Shown: positions 17,367 to 26,409, numbered from the stretch's first letter. The stretch: 61,589 bases of DNA from Paraburkholderia dilworthii (GCF_000472525.1 NZ_AWZT01000040.1:6254-67842); one strand, 5' to 3'. The notes: a model not told the origin generated them from the letters alone. A program made the numbers and translations.

Positions 17367-17613
17367 GGCGAAGTCTTCTGAGTGTCGGTTATGAAGCGTT
17401 GCCGATGCTCGCATTGCAAAGGCGAGCGCAACAGTGCGGTAAGCCATGAAAGCAGCCTGGCTGCGGCGCAGCAACTGCGCACACGCAGCCGTGATTATCC
17501 GTCAAAGCTGGACAACTGCTTCGCCGGTACGCGCTTTGCTGGCTTTTTTTCGGGTCGATGCAGACGACGAAGCAGGCCCGCGATTGCTGGTGGCAACGGC
17601 ATGGAGGCGTGGC

Positions 17614-17841
17614 ATGGGATGTGGCGCGAAGGGTGTCATGACGCTCGGGCAGGAAACAGATATTGCCGGCGAGGAAATGCTCAACATGCAGCACCTGGAG
17701 GCGAGCCCGGACGGCCGGTTCGTTTTGCTGGTCGAAACGGAGCGCTCGGAATGGGGCGTTCAGCAGCTCACCACTTACCGGATATCCGCCCAGCGTCTGA
17801 TCGAGTTGATGAGGGCAGAAGGCGAGCGCATGGACGGCTAG
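17614..17841 (+). CDS. 75-aa conserved-looking hypothetical protein
   Basis: A small soluble protein beginning MGCGAKGVMTLGQE and containing the regular segment ASPDGRFVLLVETERSEWGV. GGAGG at 17603-17607 stands 6 bases before the ATG at 17614, which supports this start over the longer frame from 17446. The pattern of alternating hydrophobic residues suggests a compact beta-rich fold. It diverges from the LysR gene and converges with the ABC exporter gene. I do not recognise the family. Confidence 0.55.
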   Translation: MGCGAKGVMTLGQETDIAGEEMLNMQHLEASPDGRFVLLVETERSEWGVQQLTTYRISAQRLIELMRAEGERMDG

Positions 17842-17883
17842 CGTTCGCCCCGCATTGCGGCGCAGGCGTCGAGCAACTCGCGC

Positions 17884-19713
17884 TCAGTTCAGCGTATGCG
17901 CCGGGGTGCGCCGGCCGTGGCGCGCCAGCGTATCGCGATAAATGCCGGGTATCTGAGCCAGCCGGGCAGGCGTGCCTTCCTGAACGACGCGGCCCCGGTT
18001 CATCACGATGATGCGGTCGAATGACTGCAACGTCGATAGCCGATGCGCAATCGCAATCACCGTGCGATTTTTCATCAGGCGTTCGAGCGCGGCTTGAATG
18101 ACGATTTCCGAAGCGGTGTCCAGCGCGGAGGTCGCCTCGTCGAGCAGAAGTATTGGCGAGTCCTTCAGGATCGCGCGGGCAATCGCGATGCGCTGACGTT
18201 GCCCGCCGGAGAGCTTCGTGCCGCGGTCGCCCGCTATCGTGTTCAAACCGTCCGGCAATGCCGCAATGAAATCCATGCAGCTCGCGTCTTCGCAGGCGCG
18301 CTTCACATCGGCTTCGCTTGCATCGGGACAGCCATAGCGGATGTTCTCGAGTAGTGAGCGATGAAGCAGCGTCACGTCCTGCGGCACCACCGAAATCGCC
18401 GCTTGCAGGCTTTCCAGCGTCACTTGCGAAATGTCCTGACCGGAAATGCGCACGCATCCGGCGGCCGGCTCGTAGAAGTGCTGAAGCAACGCGAGCACAG
18501 TCGATTTTCCCGCGCCGGACGGCCCGACCAGTCCCACGCGTTCGCCCGCTTCGATATGCAGCGTGAGCTCGCTCAATACGGGTCTGCGGCCCGGATAAGC
18601 GAAGGAGACCTTGTCGAAATCGACCGTCGCTTCACGCACCGTCAGCGGTATCGCCTTCGGTGCTTCGGGCATCGAATAAGGCGTGAGCAAGGTTTGCGAT
18701 GCTTCGGCGAGACGCGCCACGTGCTGCGTCAAGTCGACGAATGCCACCGCAACGTCACGCGAACCATGCAGGATCGCAAAGCCCAACGAGCCGACGAGAA
18801 CCACGTCGCCGGTGGTCGCTCTACCTTGCGTCCATAGCCAGATGGTCCAGCCGAGCACGCCGGCCGACAGCAACGCGGTGGCCAGCGCATGCAGCAGGCG
18901 CAGCTTCTCCAGGTACAACAGGCTGCGCTTGCGTGCCACGGCCTCGGCGTGCAGATGGCCGTCGAAACGCCGCAGCTCCGCATTTACTGCGCAGAACCCG
19001 CGCACGAGTCCCATGTTGCCGATCACGTCGACGAGTTCGCCGTCCACCGCAGCGGCCTGGCTCGCGAAGGCCTCATGCCGCGAGGTGCCCTTGCGCGCGA
19101 GCCAGAACAGACACGCGGTGAGCAGCGCGGCGATGGCGACGAGCGCGACGCTCATCGGAAGGCTCACGGTTGCGACCATGACAATCGCGCCGATCACCGT
19201 GAGCGTCGGCGGCAACGCGGTCCATGCAACCGTGTTTTCGATCACATACACCGCGTTGGCCGTGGCCGACACACGGCTCGACAGGACGCCCGGCTGTTTA
19301 TCCGCGAAAAAAGACGGCGCGTGTCCGAGCAGATAGTCGAACATGTCCTGGCGAATGTCGCCCGTCACGCGCACGAACGCACGCGCGGCAACCCAGCCCG
19401 CGACGCGCCACATCAAATTGTCCGCGAGAATGAGGCCGACCAGCACGGCAAACGCGTATCCGAGCGCCTCGGGATGCGAGTGTCCGCGCGGGAGCGCATC
19501 GATCAGATTGCGGATGCCGTATTGCGACGCGAGCGCGAAACCGACCGCGGCCACGACGCTACCGAGCACGACGGCGTGAGCCACTTTATGGCGCCCGACG
19601 TAGCGCCAGATGAGCCGCAGCGGCCGACCCGCATAGCGGGACAGAACGCGCGAGCGCCGCCGCCCGCGCACGCGGCTCGCGCGGCCCCGATCGCTCTCGT
19701 CGACGAGTTGCAT
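17884..19713 (-). CDS. ABC exporter half-transporter (membrane domain fused to ATPase)
   Basis: A 609-residue protein with a six-helix membrane domain (about 30-340) and an ATPase domain (about 375-595). The ATPase has GPSGAGKS, TKLSGGQRQRIAIARAIL and LLLDEATSALD in order, and the H-loop IAHRLST. This is the MsbA/lipid- or drug-exporter layout and needs a homodimer. I start it at the ATG at 19713 (AAGGG upstream). The N-terminus is very basic. No partner gene is visible; the gene just upstream encodes an unrelated hydrophilic protein. Substrate unknown. Confidence 0.9.
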   Translation of the reverse strand: MQLVDESDRGRASRVRGRRRSRVLSRYAGRPLRLIWRYVGRHKVAHAVVLGSVVAAVGFALASQYGIRNLIDALPRGHSHPEALGYAFAVLVGLILADNLMWRVAGWVAARAFVRVTGDIRQDMFDYLLGHAPSFFADKQPGVLSSRVSATANAVYVIENTVAWTALPPTLTVIGAIVMVATVSLPMSVALVAIAALLTACLFWLARKGTSRHEAFASQAAAVDGELVDVIGNMGLVRGFCAVNAELRRFDGHLHAEAVARKRSLLYLEKLRLLHALATALLSAGVLGWTIWLWTQGRATTGDVVLVGSLGFAILHGSRDVAVAFVDLTQHVARLAEASQTLLTPYSMPEAPKAIPLTVREATVDFDKVSFAYPGRRPVLSELTLHIEAGERVGLVGPSGAGKSTVLALLQHFYEPAAGCVRISGQDISQVTLESLQAAISVVPQDVTLLHRSLLENIRYGCPDASEADVKRACEDASCMDFIAALPDGLNTIAGDRGTKLSGGQRQRIAIARAILKDSPILLLDEATSALDTASEIVIQAALERLMKNRTVIAIAHRLSTLQSFDRIIVMNRGRVVQEGTPARLAQIPGIYRDTLARHGRRTPAHTLN

Positions 19714-19850
19714 GGTGCCCTTCCCGAATTTGCGCGCCGGCAGGCGACAAGGTTTGCTTCCGGGGAAGGAGGCGTTCCATGTGACCGGCGAAGAGATTAC
19801 GCAAGGGTCGTGCCTTGCGCGGCAACTCCGGAACCCTGTATTGCAGCGGG

Positions 19851-20399
19851 TCAGGTTTCGTTGGCGCCGTCTGTGCCCGGCGCGTCGAACTGAACGACGT
19901 GCTCCGCCAATGAGCCGTTCCTTCGCTCGATGTAGACGGTGCCGCGATGCGTCACATGCCAGCCGTCGCGCGGCGCGATCATGGGCAGGTTTCCGCCGGC
20001 GCGGCTGTCGATGCCGCCGAGGCCCGTCGCGGGCGCGGGGACGTTGTTTTCCAGCGTCGCGTTCGACGAGATCACGTTGTCGTGCCATGAGGAAAGTCCT
20101 CGCTTCGCTTCGAGGCTCTTGCCGTCGGTGTCGACCGTGTTGTCGGTCGAGGCCGTGTTGGCTGCATCGACCGAGACGGTGCGGCTGCTTGCTCGCTGCA
20201 CCGGGTCAGGGGAATCGACGGTGAGGTTGTTCGTGCGTCCTGTCGGCTCCGCTGCGCCAGCATTGGGCGAGCTGCCGAACTCCTTCGCTTGAGTGCGAGC
20301 GTCCGGAGAGGCCGTGCCGGTGGCCGGTGTATGCGCCGGACTCTTTGCGGCCATTTCATTCTGCTGATTTTGCGAGGGATTCTGTTCTGCGTTCTGCAT
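19851..20399 (-). CDS. Hydrophilic hypothetical protein, 182 aa
   Basis: AGGAG 7 bases before the ATG at 20399 fixes the start. The N-terminal two thirds are low-complexity and rich in Gln, Asn, Ser, Thr, Ala and Pro (MQNAEQNPSQNQQNEMAAKS onward), likely disordered. The last 60 residues look folded, with DGWHVTHRGTVYIERRNGS and VVQFDAPG. No signal peptide or membrane segment is seen. It could be a Burkholderia-specific DUF protein. A 9-bp inverted repeat lies 87 bases upstream of its start. Confidence 0.65.
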   Translation of the reverse strand: MQNAEQNPSQNQQNEMAAKSPAHTPATGTASPDARTQAKEFGSSPNAGAAEPTGRTNNLTVDSPDPVQRASSRTVSVDAANTASTDNTVDTDGKSLEAKRGLSSWHDNVISSNATLENNVPAPATGLGGIDSRAGGNLPMIAPRDGWHVTHRGTVYIERRNGSLAEHVVQFDAPGTDGANET

Positions 20400-21049
20400 G
20401 TCGCTACTCCTGCCGTTAGGGACTCGACGGTAGGCGGCGCGCAACGCCGGCCGCTATTTCCGTTTCGCGGAGTCCGCTGAAAATCTTCACGCGAAAGCAT
20501 CGCGTGAAAGGGTTACATGAAGCGTTGAAAAAAGTGACCGGCGCCCGATTCGCGGAGGACTTGCGTCGTCGCGATGGCGGGCACCCTGCTTCACGCTCGC
20601 AGCGAACGTTCCCGGCAGGCGGGTTCGCGGCGAGCGGTGGGTTCGCGCAAGTGGTTAGTTGGCGAGGCTCGGCGCGGTGACGGCGCCGTAATAGGTCGCG
20701 GCGCGTGAGCCTCCGCTAGCCGACGGCGCCTTGTAGCGGCATGGACATGCGCGGAAAGGCCGCGACGGGAATTTCATCATCTGGCCGAATTGGCTGCAGT
20801 CGCCGAAAGCTCAGTGATCGACGATACGCGGACGCTGTTCGGAAGCGTTCAGCCAACACGCGAGCCGGGCCAGCGCAAGCGTCACCATCCGGTCATATAC
20901 CTCACTCACTATTACCGGCGGCCATTGCTCGGCCAACGCCTGCGCGCTGGCCATGTCTCCTCATGCTTGAACATCCATGCCGGCAAGTACCTGGATGAAG
21001 TCCGGCGCCGGACACGTCTACAACAAGCGTCCATACAAAGGAAGACATC
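20400..21049. other. 650-bp intergenic region
   Basis: Between divergent genes. I see the inverted repeat at 20486-20508 and the AAGGAA ribosome-binding site of the next gene (21038-21043). A minus-strand frame around 20655-20770 reads like a coding tail, ending YYGAVTAPSLAN, but it has no start codon before an upstream stop. It may be a gene remnant or chance. No RNA gene was recognised. Confidence 0.5.
20486..20508. repeat. 9-bp inverted repeat, possible operator
   Basis: TTCACGCGA-AAGCA-TCGCGTGAA is a perfect inverted repeat in the promoter region of the 182-aa gene. No U run is next to it, so an operator is more likely than a terminator. Confidence 0.45.
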
Positions 21050-22516
21050 GTGTCTCGTTCAACACTGATTGCTGTCACGGCGATCGCCTCGTCGCTCATG
21101 TTCGCGACGGCGGCGCATGCCGCGGTCGATCTCATCGCGGTCGGCCAGCTTGGGGGCCTGACCGGCGATCTGTCGAAGGAAACGGCGGCGCCGCTCGAAA
21201 ACGGCGTAGCGGGCAATCTGCTCGGTGGGCTCGGTTCAGGCATTGCGTACGCGGGATGCCATACGTTCGTCGCCGTACCCGACCGCGGCCCGAATGCCGT
21301 GTCGTATAACGCGGCCATCGACGATACCGCGTCGTACATCAATCGCTTCCAGACCTTGCGCCTGCATCTGGAACTGAGCGCCGCCGGCGCCACGCTGCCG
21401 TATTCGCTGACGCCGAAGCTGATCGCTACGACGTTGCTGCATACCTCGGACAAACTCGTCTATGGAACGGGCGCGGCCGCAGGTGTGCCCGACGGCGCGC
21501 CCGCGCTCAACGTCCGCCATCGCACGCATTACTTCACGGGCCGTTCCGACAATTTCGATCCCACGCGTCTCTCGACCAACGACCGCGACGGGCGTTTCGA
21601 TCCCGAGAGCGTGCGCGTGAGCAACGACGGAGATAGCGTATTCATCTCGGACGAGTACGGTCCCTATGTCTATCGTTTCGATCGGCGCACCGGCCTGCGC
21701 ATCGACACGTACAAGCTCCCGGATATGTTTGCAGTGTCTGCGCTCAGCCCGATCGGCAACAATGAAATCGCGCAGAACACGGCGGGCCGCGTCGCGAACA
21801 AGGGCATGGAAGGTCTTGCAATTTCGCCTGACGGCAAGACGCTTTTCGGCGCGATGCAAAGCCCGCTGATCCAGGACGGCGGCACGGATGGCGCCTACAC
21901 GCGCATCGTGAAGATCGACGTTCGCACCGGCAAGACCATGCAGTTCGCGTATCCACTCACGAACATCGGCACGACGGCGAAGCCGAAATATCCGACCATC
22001 AGCGACGTGGTCGCGGTCAACGATCACGAGTTGCTGGTGGACGAGCGCGACGGCAAAGGTCTCGGCGACAATTCGACCGCTGCTTTCAAGAGGGTTTTCC
22101 ACATCGACCTGGCAGGCGCGCAGGACGTGAGCAGCGCGAGTGGCCAGGCCGGCCTCGCACCGTATGCCGTGCAGAAAGCACTCTTTCTCGATGTGGTCGC
22201 GCAACTGAGCGCGCATGGCTATAGCCCGAACGACATTCCGGCGAAGCTCGAGGGCCTCGCATTCGGCCCGGATGTCGTGGTTGGCGGCGTGAAAAAGCAC
22301 ACGCTCTTTGTCGCCAACGACAACGACTTCATCGGCACGGTCACCGACACGAATCATCCCGCCGGTATCGCGAATCCGAACCGGTTCTTCGTGTTTGCGT
22401 GGGACGCGAGCGAGTTGCCGGCATACGTCGCGCAAAAGCTCGTTGGCGTTGGCCGAGGCAAAGGGCGTGGTCACGATGAGCACGTGTGCGCACCCGATCA
22501 CGACGACGATCATTGA
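21050..22516 (+). CDS. Exported phytase-like esterase (esterase-like activity of phytase family)
   Basis: A 488-residue secreted protein. The signal peptide is residues 1 to about 25 (hydrophobic core TAIASSLMFATAAHA). The body is a beta-propeller-like fold with VAVPDRGPNAVSYN near the start, then DPESVRVSNDGDSVFISDEY and KGMEGLAISPDGKTL, which are hallmarks of the esterase-like phytase domain. The start is GTG at 21050, 6 bases after AAGGAA. The C-terminus ends in a charged tail rich in Gly, Arg, His and Asp, which could bind metal. It stands alone; a strong hairpin follows it. Likely hydrolyses phosphate or ester bonds in the periplasm. Confidence 0.85.
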   Translation: MSRSTLIAVTAIASSLMFATAAHAAVDLIAVGQLGGLTGDLSKETAAPLENGVAGNLLGGLGSGIAYAGCHTFVAVPDRGPNAVSYNAAIDDTASYINRFQTLRLHLELSAAGATLPYSLTPKLIATTLLHTSDKLVYGTGAAAGVPDGAPALNVRHRTHYFTGRSDNFDPTRLSTNDRDGRFDPESVRVSNDGDSVFISDEYGPYVYRFDRRTGLRIDTYKLPDMFAVSALSPIGNNEIAQNTAGRVANKGMEGLAISPDGKTLFGAMQSPLIQDGGTDGAYTRIVKIDVRTGKTMQFAYPLTNIGTTAKPKYPTISDVVAVNDHELLVDERDGKGLGDNSTAAFKRVFHIDLAGAQDVSSASGQAGLAPYAVQKALFLDVVAQLSAHGYSPNDIPAKLEGLAFGPDVVVGGVKKHTLFVANDNDFIGTVTDTNHPAGIANPNRFFVFAWDASELPAYVAQKLVGVGRGKGRGHDEHVCAPDHDDDH

Positions 22517-22567
22517 CGCATCCATTCTGGAATCACGACGGCGCGATTCGTTCGCGCTTCACACTCC

Positions 22568-22599
22568 GTAGCGCGTCCGCCAACGCGGGCGCGCTACGC
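22568..22599 (+). terminator. Strong hairpin after phytase-like gene
   Basis: A 14-bp stem (one T-G pair) with a 4-base CAAC loop: CGTAGCGCGTCCGC against GCGGGCGCGCTACG. It lies 52 bases after the stop of the phytase-like gene. No U run follows, so it is either a rho-helped terminator or an mRNA 3'-end stabiliser. Confidence 0.55.
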
Positions 22600-22622
22600 G
22601 TCGATGCTAAAGCGCACTCATC

Positions 22623-22634
22623 GATAACGTTATC
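22623..22634. promoter_or_regulatory. 12-bp palindrome GATAACGTTATC
   Basis: A perfect palindrome 67 bases upstream of the SsuA-like gene, in the right place for an operator. The core resembles ATAACGGTTAT at 40489-40499. Confidence 0.4.
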
Positions 22635-22701
22635 TGAATCGCTTGATTCCCATGCCTCTCGCCGCTCGGTACGCTGATGCATCAACCGAACGCGAGGGTC
22701 T

Positions 22702-23706
22702 ATGGCTGTTTCTGCTCCGACATCTTTTTCAACGCGACGGCGCATGCTGAAGCTGCTGGGCGCCGTGCCCGTGCTTGCCGCGACCGGCACTCTTCATTCG
22801 CAGCGCGCAAGAGCCGGCGATCTCGCATCGACCACGCTCGTGCTCGGCGACCAGGCAGCTGGCACACGTGCGCTCGTCGAGGCTGCCAAAGTGCTCGACG
22901 GCGCGCCTTACGCTTTTCGCTGGGCCAATTTTCAGGGCGCGGCGCCGCTATTCGAAGCGCAACGCGCGGGCGCGGTCGATCTCGCGCCGGCAGGCGATTT
23001 GCCGGTACTCGCGGCGGCGGTCGGCGATCCGACGCTGAGGATCGTTGCAACTCGCGTCGGCTCGGGTGCGCAACTCGGCATTCTGGTCGCGCCGAATTCG
23101 ACGATACGCACGGTTGCCGAGTTGAAAGGGCGCACGGTGTTCGTCTCATCGGCACGCGGCAGCATTTCGCAATTCCAGTTGTATGGTGCGCTCGCCGAAG
23201 CGGGCTTATCGAAGGAAGACGTGACGGTGCGATTTATTTTGCCGGTCGATGCATTCGCAGCGTTCGCGTCAGGCTCAATCGAAGTCTGGGCGACATTCGA
23301 TCCTTACTACGGCATTGCGGTGCAACGCGGCGCCCGCATTTTGCGCGACGGCACGGGCATCAACAGCGGGCTCGGCTTTATCACTGCATCGAGTGCCTCG
23401 CTCGCGGACGCGGGCAAACGCGCGGCCATCGCGGACGTGCTCTTGAGACTGCAACGTGCAGGAGACTGGGCGTTGGCAAACCCCGATGCATATGCACAGA
23501 TCTATGCAACGCTGACCCGCTCTCCGCTCGATGCCGCGAAAACGATTACGCGGCGCGCGTCGCTCAAACAGCATTTCGTCAACGACACGGACATTGCCAC
23601 GCTTCAGAAAGTGGCCGACAGTGCGAACCGCGACGCGATTTTGCCGCGCCGCGTTGATGTTCGCGCGATCTCCGACACGCATATCGCTCGACTGGCGAGC
23701 GGCTAA
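22702..23706 (+). CDS. SsuA-like ABC substrate-binding protein (aliphatic sulfonate type)
   Basis: A 334-residue periplasmic binding protein. The N-terminus has a Tat-like motif TRRRMLKLLG, a hydrophobic stretch and a cleavage site near RARA-GD at about residue 38. The mature part has the SsuA/NMT1 features ANFQGAAPLFEAQRAGAVDL and LKGRTVFVSSARGS. Proteins of this class bind sulfonates, taurine or similar anions for an ABC importer. No permease or ATPase gene is adjacent, so this is an orphan receptor that must share a membrane complex encoded elsewhere. The start is the first ATG after the palindrome at 22623. Confidence 0.88.
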   Translation: MAVSAPTSFSTRRRMLKLLGAVPVLAATGTLHSQRARAGDLASTTLVLGDQAAGTRALVEAAKVLDGAPYAFRWANFQGAAPLFEAQRAGAVDLAPAGDLPVLAAAVGDPTLRIVATRVGSGAQLGILVAPNSTIRTVAELKGRTVFVSSARGSISQFQLYGALAEAGLSKEDVTVRFILPVDAFAAFASGSIEVWATFDPYYGIAVQRGARILRDGTGINSGLGFITASSASLADAGKRAAIADVLLRLQRAGDWALANPDAYAQIYATLTRSPLDAAKTITRRASLKQHFVNDTDIATLQKVADSANRDAILPRRVDVRAISDTHIARLASG

Positions 23707-23710
23707 CGCG

Positions 23711-24097
23711 TCACGGCGGCAAGGGCACATCCTCGATCAGCCCGGCTTTCACTGCGCGAATCCTGCGATCGACAAAATATCCGCCGCCTTCGGTGTAGTG
23801 CAGATAGAGACGTCCGCATAGCGCGCATTCCCACACTGAACAGCGGTTGTATGGAAAGTAGCGCGGCGCAATGGGTGCGTCGGCCGACCAATAGGTCGTT
23901 TTGCCGGGCAGGTACTCGCTGAAAGTCGGCTCGGCATAGTCTTCCGGCAACAGCGTGCCGATTTCCCTGAACTGCGTTTCGTCGAGAGAAAGCGGTTGCG
24001 ATTGCCAGCCGTCGAGCGGCGTTTTCGTGCACGTGCATGGCGCGGTGGTGCGCGCCTCTGCGGCACGCGCGAATTCAAGAAGCGTTGCAGCGTTCAG
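23711..24097 (-). CDS. Cys-motif hypothetical protein with no standard start codon
   Basis: The reading frame from 24100 to 23711 encodes about 128 residues and looks conserved: an N-terminal helix (LLEFARAAEA), then CTCTKTPLDGW, a CSVWECALC motif with three cysteines, and GGYFVDRRIRA. It has no ATG or GTG. The first possible start is CTG at 24097 next to an in-frame stop; TTG at 23950 would lose the conserved-looking first third. A single-base deletion would join the frame to the ATG at 24119. It is either a non-ATG start, a frameshifted gene or a sequencing error. It converges with the SsuA-like gene, 4 bases apart. Function unknown. Confidence 0.6.
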   Translation of the reverse strand: MNAATLLEFARAAEARTTAPCTCTKTPLDGWQSQPLSLDETQFREIGTLLPEDYAEPTFSEYLPGKTTYWSADAPIAPRYFPYNRCSVWECALCGRLYLHYTEGGGYFVDRRIRAVKAGLIEDVPLPP

Positions 24098-24198
24098 ATA
24101 TTAGAGCCCTAAGATTCATAGCGATTCTGTTTGACGTCGGTACGCGCAGGATAACCTACACTGTGGCTTTTGATCCGCGAAAAAGAGGAGAGCATTCA

Positions 24199-24918
24199 AT
24201 GCGACTGACCGACTTCGACACGCTCACATTCGATTGCTACGGCACGCTGATCGACTGGGAAACCGGCATCTTCGAAGGCTTGCGGCCGCTTCTCGAACGC
24301 GTCGGGCCAACGCTCACGCGCGATCAGGTACTCGAAGCACACGCGCGGCACGAATCGTCGCAGCAGAAGTACACGCCTTACCGGCGCTATCAGGAGTTGT
24401 TGCCAATCGTCTATAAGCGCCTCGCTGAAGAATGGCGCGTGCCGTACACGCTCGCAGAATGCGCAGCTTATGGCCGGTCAATTCAGAACTGGCCGGCATT
24501 CGACGATTCGGCCGCCGCTTTGCAGTACCTGAAACAGCACTACAAGCTGGTTATTCTTTCGAATGTGGACAACGAGAGTTTCAGCTATAGCAATGCAAAG
24601 CTGCACGTCGAATTCGACGCGATATTTACCGCTGAAGATATCGGCTCATACAAACCCTCGCCGCGAAATTTCGAGTACATGCTGGAGAAGCTGGGTGAAC
24701 GCGGCTTCGCCAGGGAAAAGATTCTGCACACGGCAGAAAGTCTCTTTCACGATCACAAGCCGGCGAATGAATTCGGACTTACGTCGTGCTGGATCTATCG
24801 CCGGCACGCCAAAAAAGGCTTTGGCGCGACAATGGACCCGGGCTCCCAGCCGAAGATCGACTTTCGCTTTAACAGCATGGCCGAACTGGTGGAAGCCCAT
24901 CGCAACGCTTTAGCGTAA
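24199..24918 (+). CDS. HAD-superfamily hydrolase, haloacid dehalogenase type II-like
   Basis: A 239-residue cytoplasmic hydrolase. The nucleophile is Asp12 in LTFDCYGTLIDW. SNVDNE follows as motif II and YKPSPRNF as motif III with the Lys. The FHDHKPANEFG segment near the end carries the last acidic or polar group. AGAGGAG 8 bases before the ATG at 24199 fixes the start. It resembles L-2-haloacid dehalogenases, but many such proteins act on phosphate esters, so the substrate is open. It converges with gabD, 15 bases apart. A second protein of the same type lies at 47604-48272. Confidence 0.87.
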   Translation: MRLTDFDTLTFDCYGTLIDWETGIFEGLRPLLERVGPTLTRDQVLEAHARHESSQQKYTPYRRYQELLPIVYKRLAEEWRVPYTLAECAAYGRSIQNWPAFDDSAAALQYLKQHYKLVILSNVDNESFSYSNAKLHVEFDAIFTAEDIGSYKPSPRNFEYMLEKLGERGFAREKILHTAESLFHDHKPANEFGLTSCWIYRRHAKKGFGATMDPGSQPKIDFRFNSMAELVEAHRNALA

Positions 24919-24933
24919 CGCGAGCATGATGGC

Positions 24934-26409
24934 TTATTGATCGAAGCCGCCCTGGCACAGGTATTTGATCGACAGATAATCGTCGAGCCCATACTTCGAG
25001 CCTTCGCGGCCGTAGCCCGATTCCTTCACGCCTCCAAACGGCGCAGCTTCACTCGACACCGCACCTTCGTTGATACCGATCACGCCTGCTTCCAGTTGAG
25101 CGGCGACACGGTCGATACGCTGCACATTCTGCGTATAGAAGTAAGCGGCGAGGCCGAACGGCGTATCGTTAGCGAGACGCAGTGCTTCCGCTTCGTCCTT
25201 GAAGCGGAACAGCGGCGCGACCGGTCCAAAGGTTTCTTCGCAGCACACGAGCATGCCGTCCTGCGCGTCGGTCAGCACGGTCGGCGCATAGTAGTTCGGG
25301 CCCAGTTCCGTTAGACGTTTGCCGCCGGTCAACACGTTGGCCCCTTGTTTTACTGCGTCTTCCACGTGACGCGCGATCTTGTCGATCGCGCGTTCGTTGA
25401 TCATCGGGCCGATCTGCGCGCTCGTGTCCGTTGCGGGTGCAACCTTTAACGCAGCCACGCGTTTCGCGAGCAGATCGGCGAAACGCTCGTAGACACCGGC
25501 TTGCACATACACACGATTCGGACATACGCAGGTTTGTCCGCCGTTGCGGAACTTGGCCGCGATCAGACCGGTGACGGCGGCGTCGAGGTCGGCGTCGTCG
25601 AATACGATGAAGGGCGCATTGCCGCCTAATTCCAGAGAGAGTTTTTTCAATGTGGCGGCCGACTCGCGCGCGAGATGCTTGCCGACCGGCGTCGAACCGG
25701 TGAACGTGATCTTGCGGACGCGCGCATCGGCGAGCCAGTCGGCCACCGCTTCAATGCCTTGCTCGCGCGAAGCCGACAGCATGTTCAGCACGCCGTCGGG
25801 CACGCCTGCTTCCTGTGCGAGAGCGGCGAGTGCAAGCGCGGTGAGCGGCGTGTCTTCGGCGGGCTTGGCGACTACCGTGCAACCGGCTGCGAGTGCCGGT
25901 GCAATCTTGCGGGCGATCATCGCGAGCGGGAAATTCCAGGGTGTGATCGCGGCCACAATGCCGATGGCTTCCTTTACCGCGCTCATGCGCTTGCCGCGTT
26001 GCTGCTGCGGAATGATGTCGCCGTAGATGCGCGTTGCTTCGTCCGCGAACCACGCGACGTACGATGCGCCGTATGCGACTTCGCCGCGGCTTTCCGCGAG
26101 CGGCTTGCCTTGTTCCGTCGACATCAGCTTTGCGAGGTCTTCGGTGTTTGCGACGATCAGCGCGTGCCACCGGCGCAGAATTTCGGCACGCTCGCGCGGC
26201 AGCCTGGCGCGCCATGCAGGCAGCGCGCGGGCCGCGGCGTCGGTGGCGGCGCGTGCGTCTGCGGCACCGCTGTTCGCCACCTCGACGATCGTTTCGCCGG
26301 TCGCCGGATTGGTGACGGGAAAGCGTGCGCCGTTCGCGGCGGCCATCCATTCGCCGCCGATGAAATTGAGCGGGCGGATCAGTTCATTGCGCGTCAATGC
26401 GAGAGACAT
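24934..26409 (-). CDS. gabD: Succinate-semialdehyde dehydrogenase
   Basis: Oxidises succinate semialdehyde to succinate with NAD(P)+, the last step of GABA breakdown. The 491-residue aldehyde dehydrogenase contains TPWNFPLAMIARKIAPALAA, TFTGSTPVGKHLA, the general base Glu in LELGGNAPFIV and the catalytic Cys in NGGQTCVCPNR (about residue 290). These segments closely follow GabD of E. coli. AAGGAG 8 bases before the ATG at 26409 excludes the longer frame. No gabT is adjacent. It lies downstream of the LacI gene but is separated by a terminator-like hairpin, so it is likely a single transcription unit. Confidence 0.93.
   Translation of the reverse strand: MSLALTRNELIRPLNFIGGEWMAAANGARFPVTNPATGETIVEVANSGAADARAATDAAARALPAWRARLPRERAEILRRWHALIVANTEDLAKLMSTEQGKPLAESRGEVAYGASYVAWFADEATRIYGDIIPQQQRGKRMSAVKEAIGIVAAITPWNFPLAMIARKIAPALAAGCTVVAKPAEDTPLTALALAALAQEAGVPDGVLNMLSASREQGIEAVADWLADARVRKITFTGSTPVGKHLARESAATLKKLSLELGGNAPFIVFDDADLDAAVTGLIAAKFRNGGQTCVCPNRVYVQAGVYERFADLLAKRVAALKVAPATDTSAQIGPMINERAIDKIARHVEDAVKQGANVLTGGKRLTELGPNYYAPTVLTDAQDGMLVCCEETFGPVAPLFRFKDEAEALRLANDTPFGLAAYFYTQNVQRIDRVAAQLEAGVIGINEGAVSSEAAPFGGVKESGYGREGSKYGLDDYLSIKYLCQGGFDQ

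Noticed and set aside
17446..17613. N-terminal extension of the 75-aa protein
   Set aside because: The extension looks noncoding and GGAGG at 17603 supports the later start at 17614.
24199..24918. True L-2-haloacid dehalogenase
   Set aside because: The type II fold is visible here and at 47604-48272, but no dehalogenation context exists and many such proteins have other substrates; kept as HAD hydrolases.
24934..24990. TGGCACAGGTATTTG resembling a sigma-54 promoter at the end of gabD
   Set aside because: The -12 GC is missing at the right distance and it lies inside the coding region near the stop.
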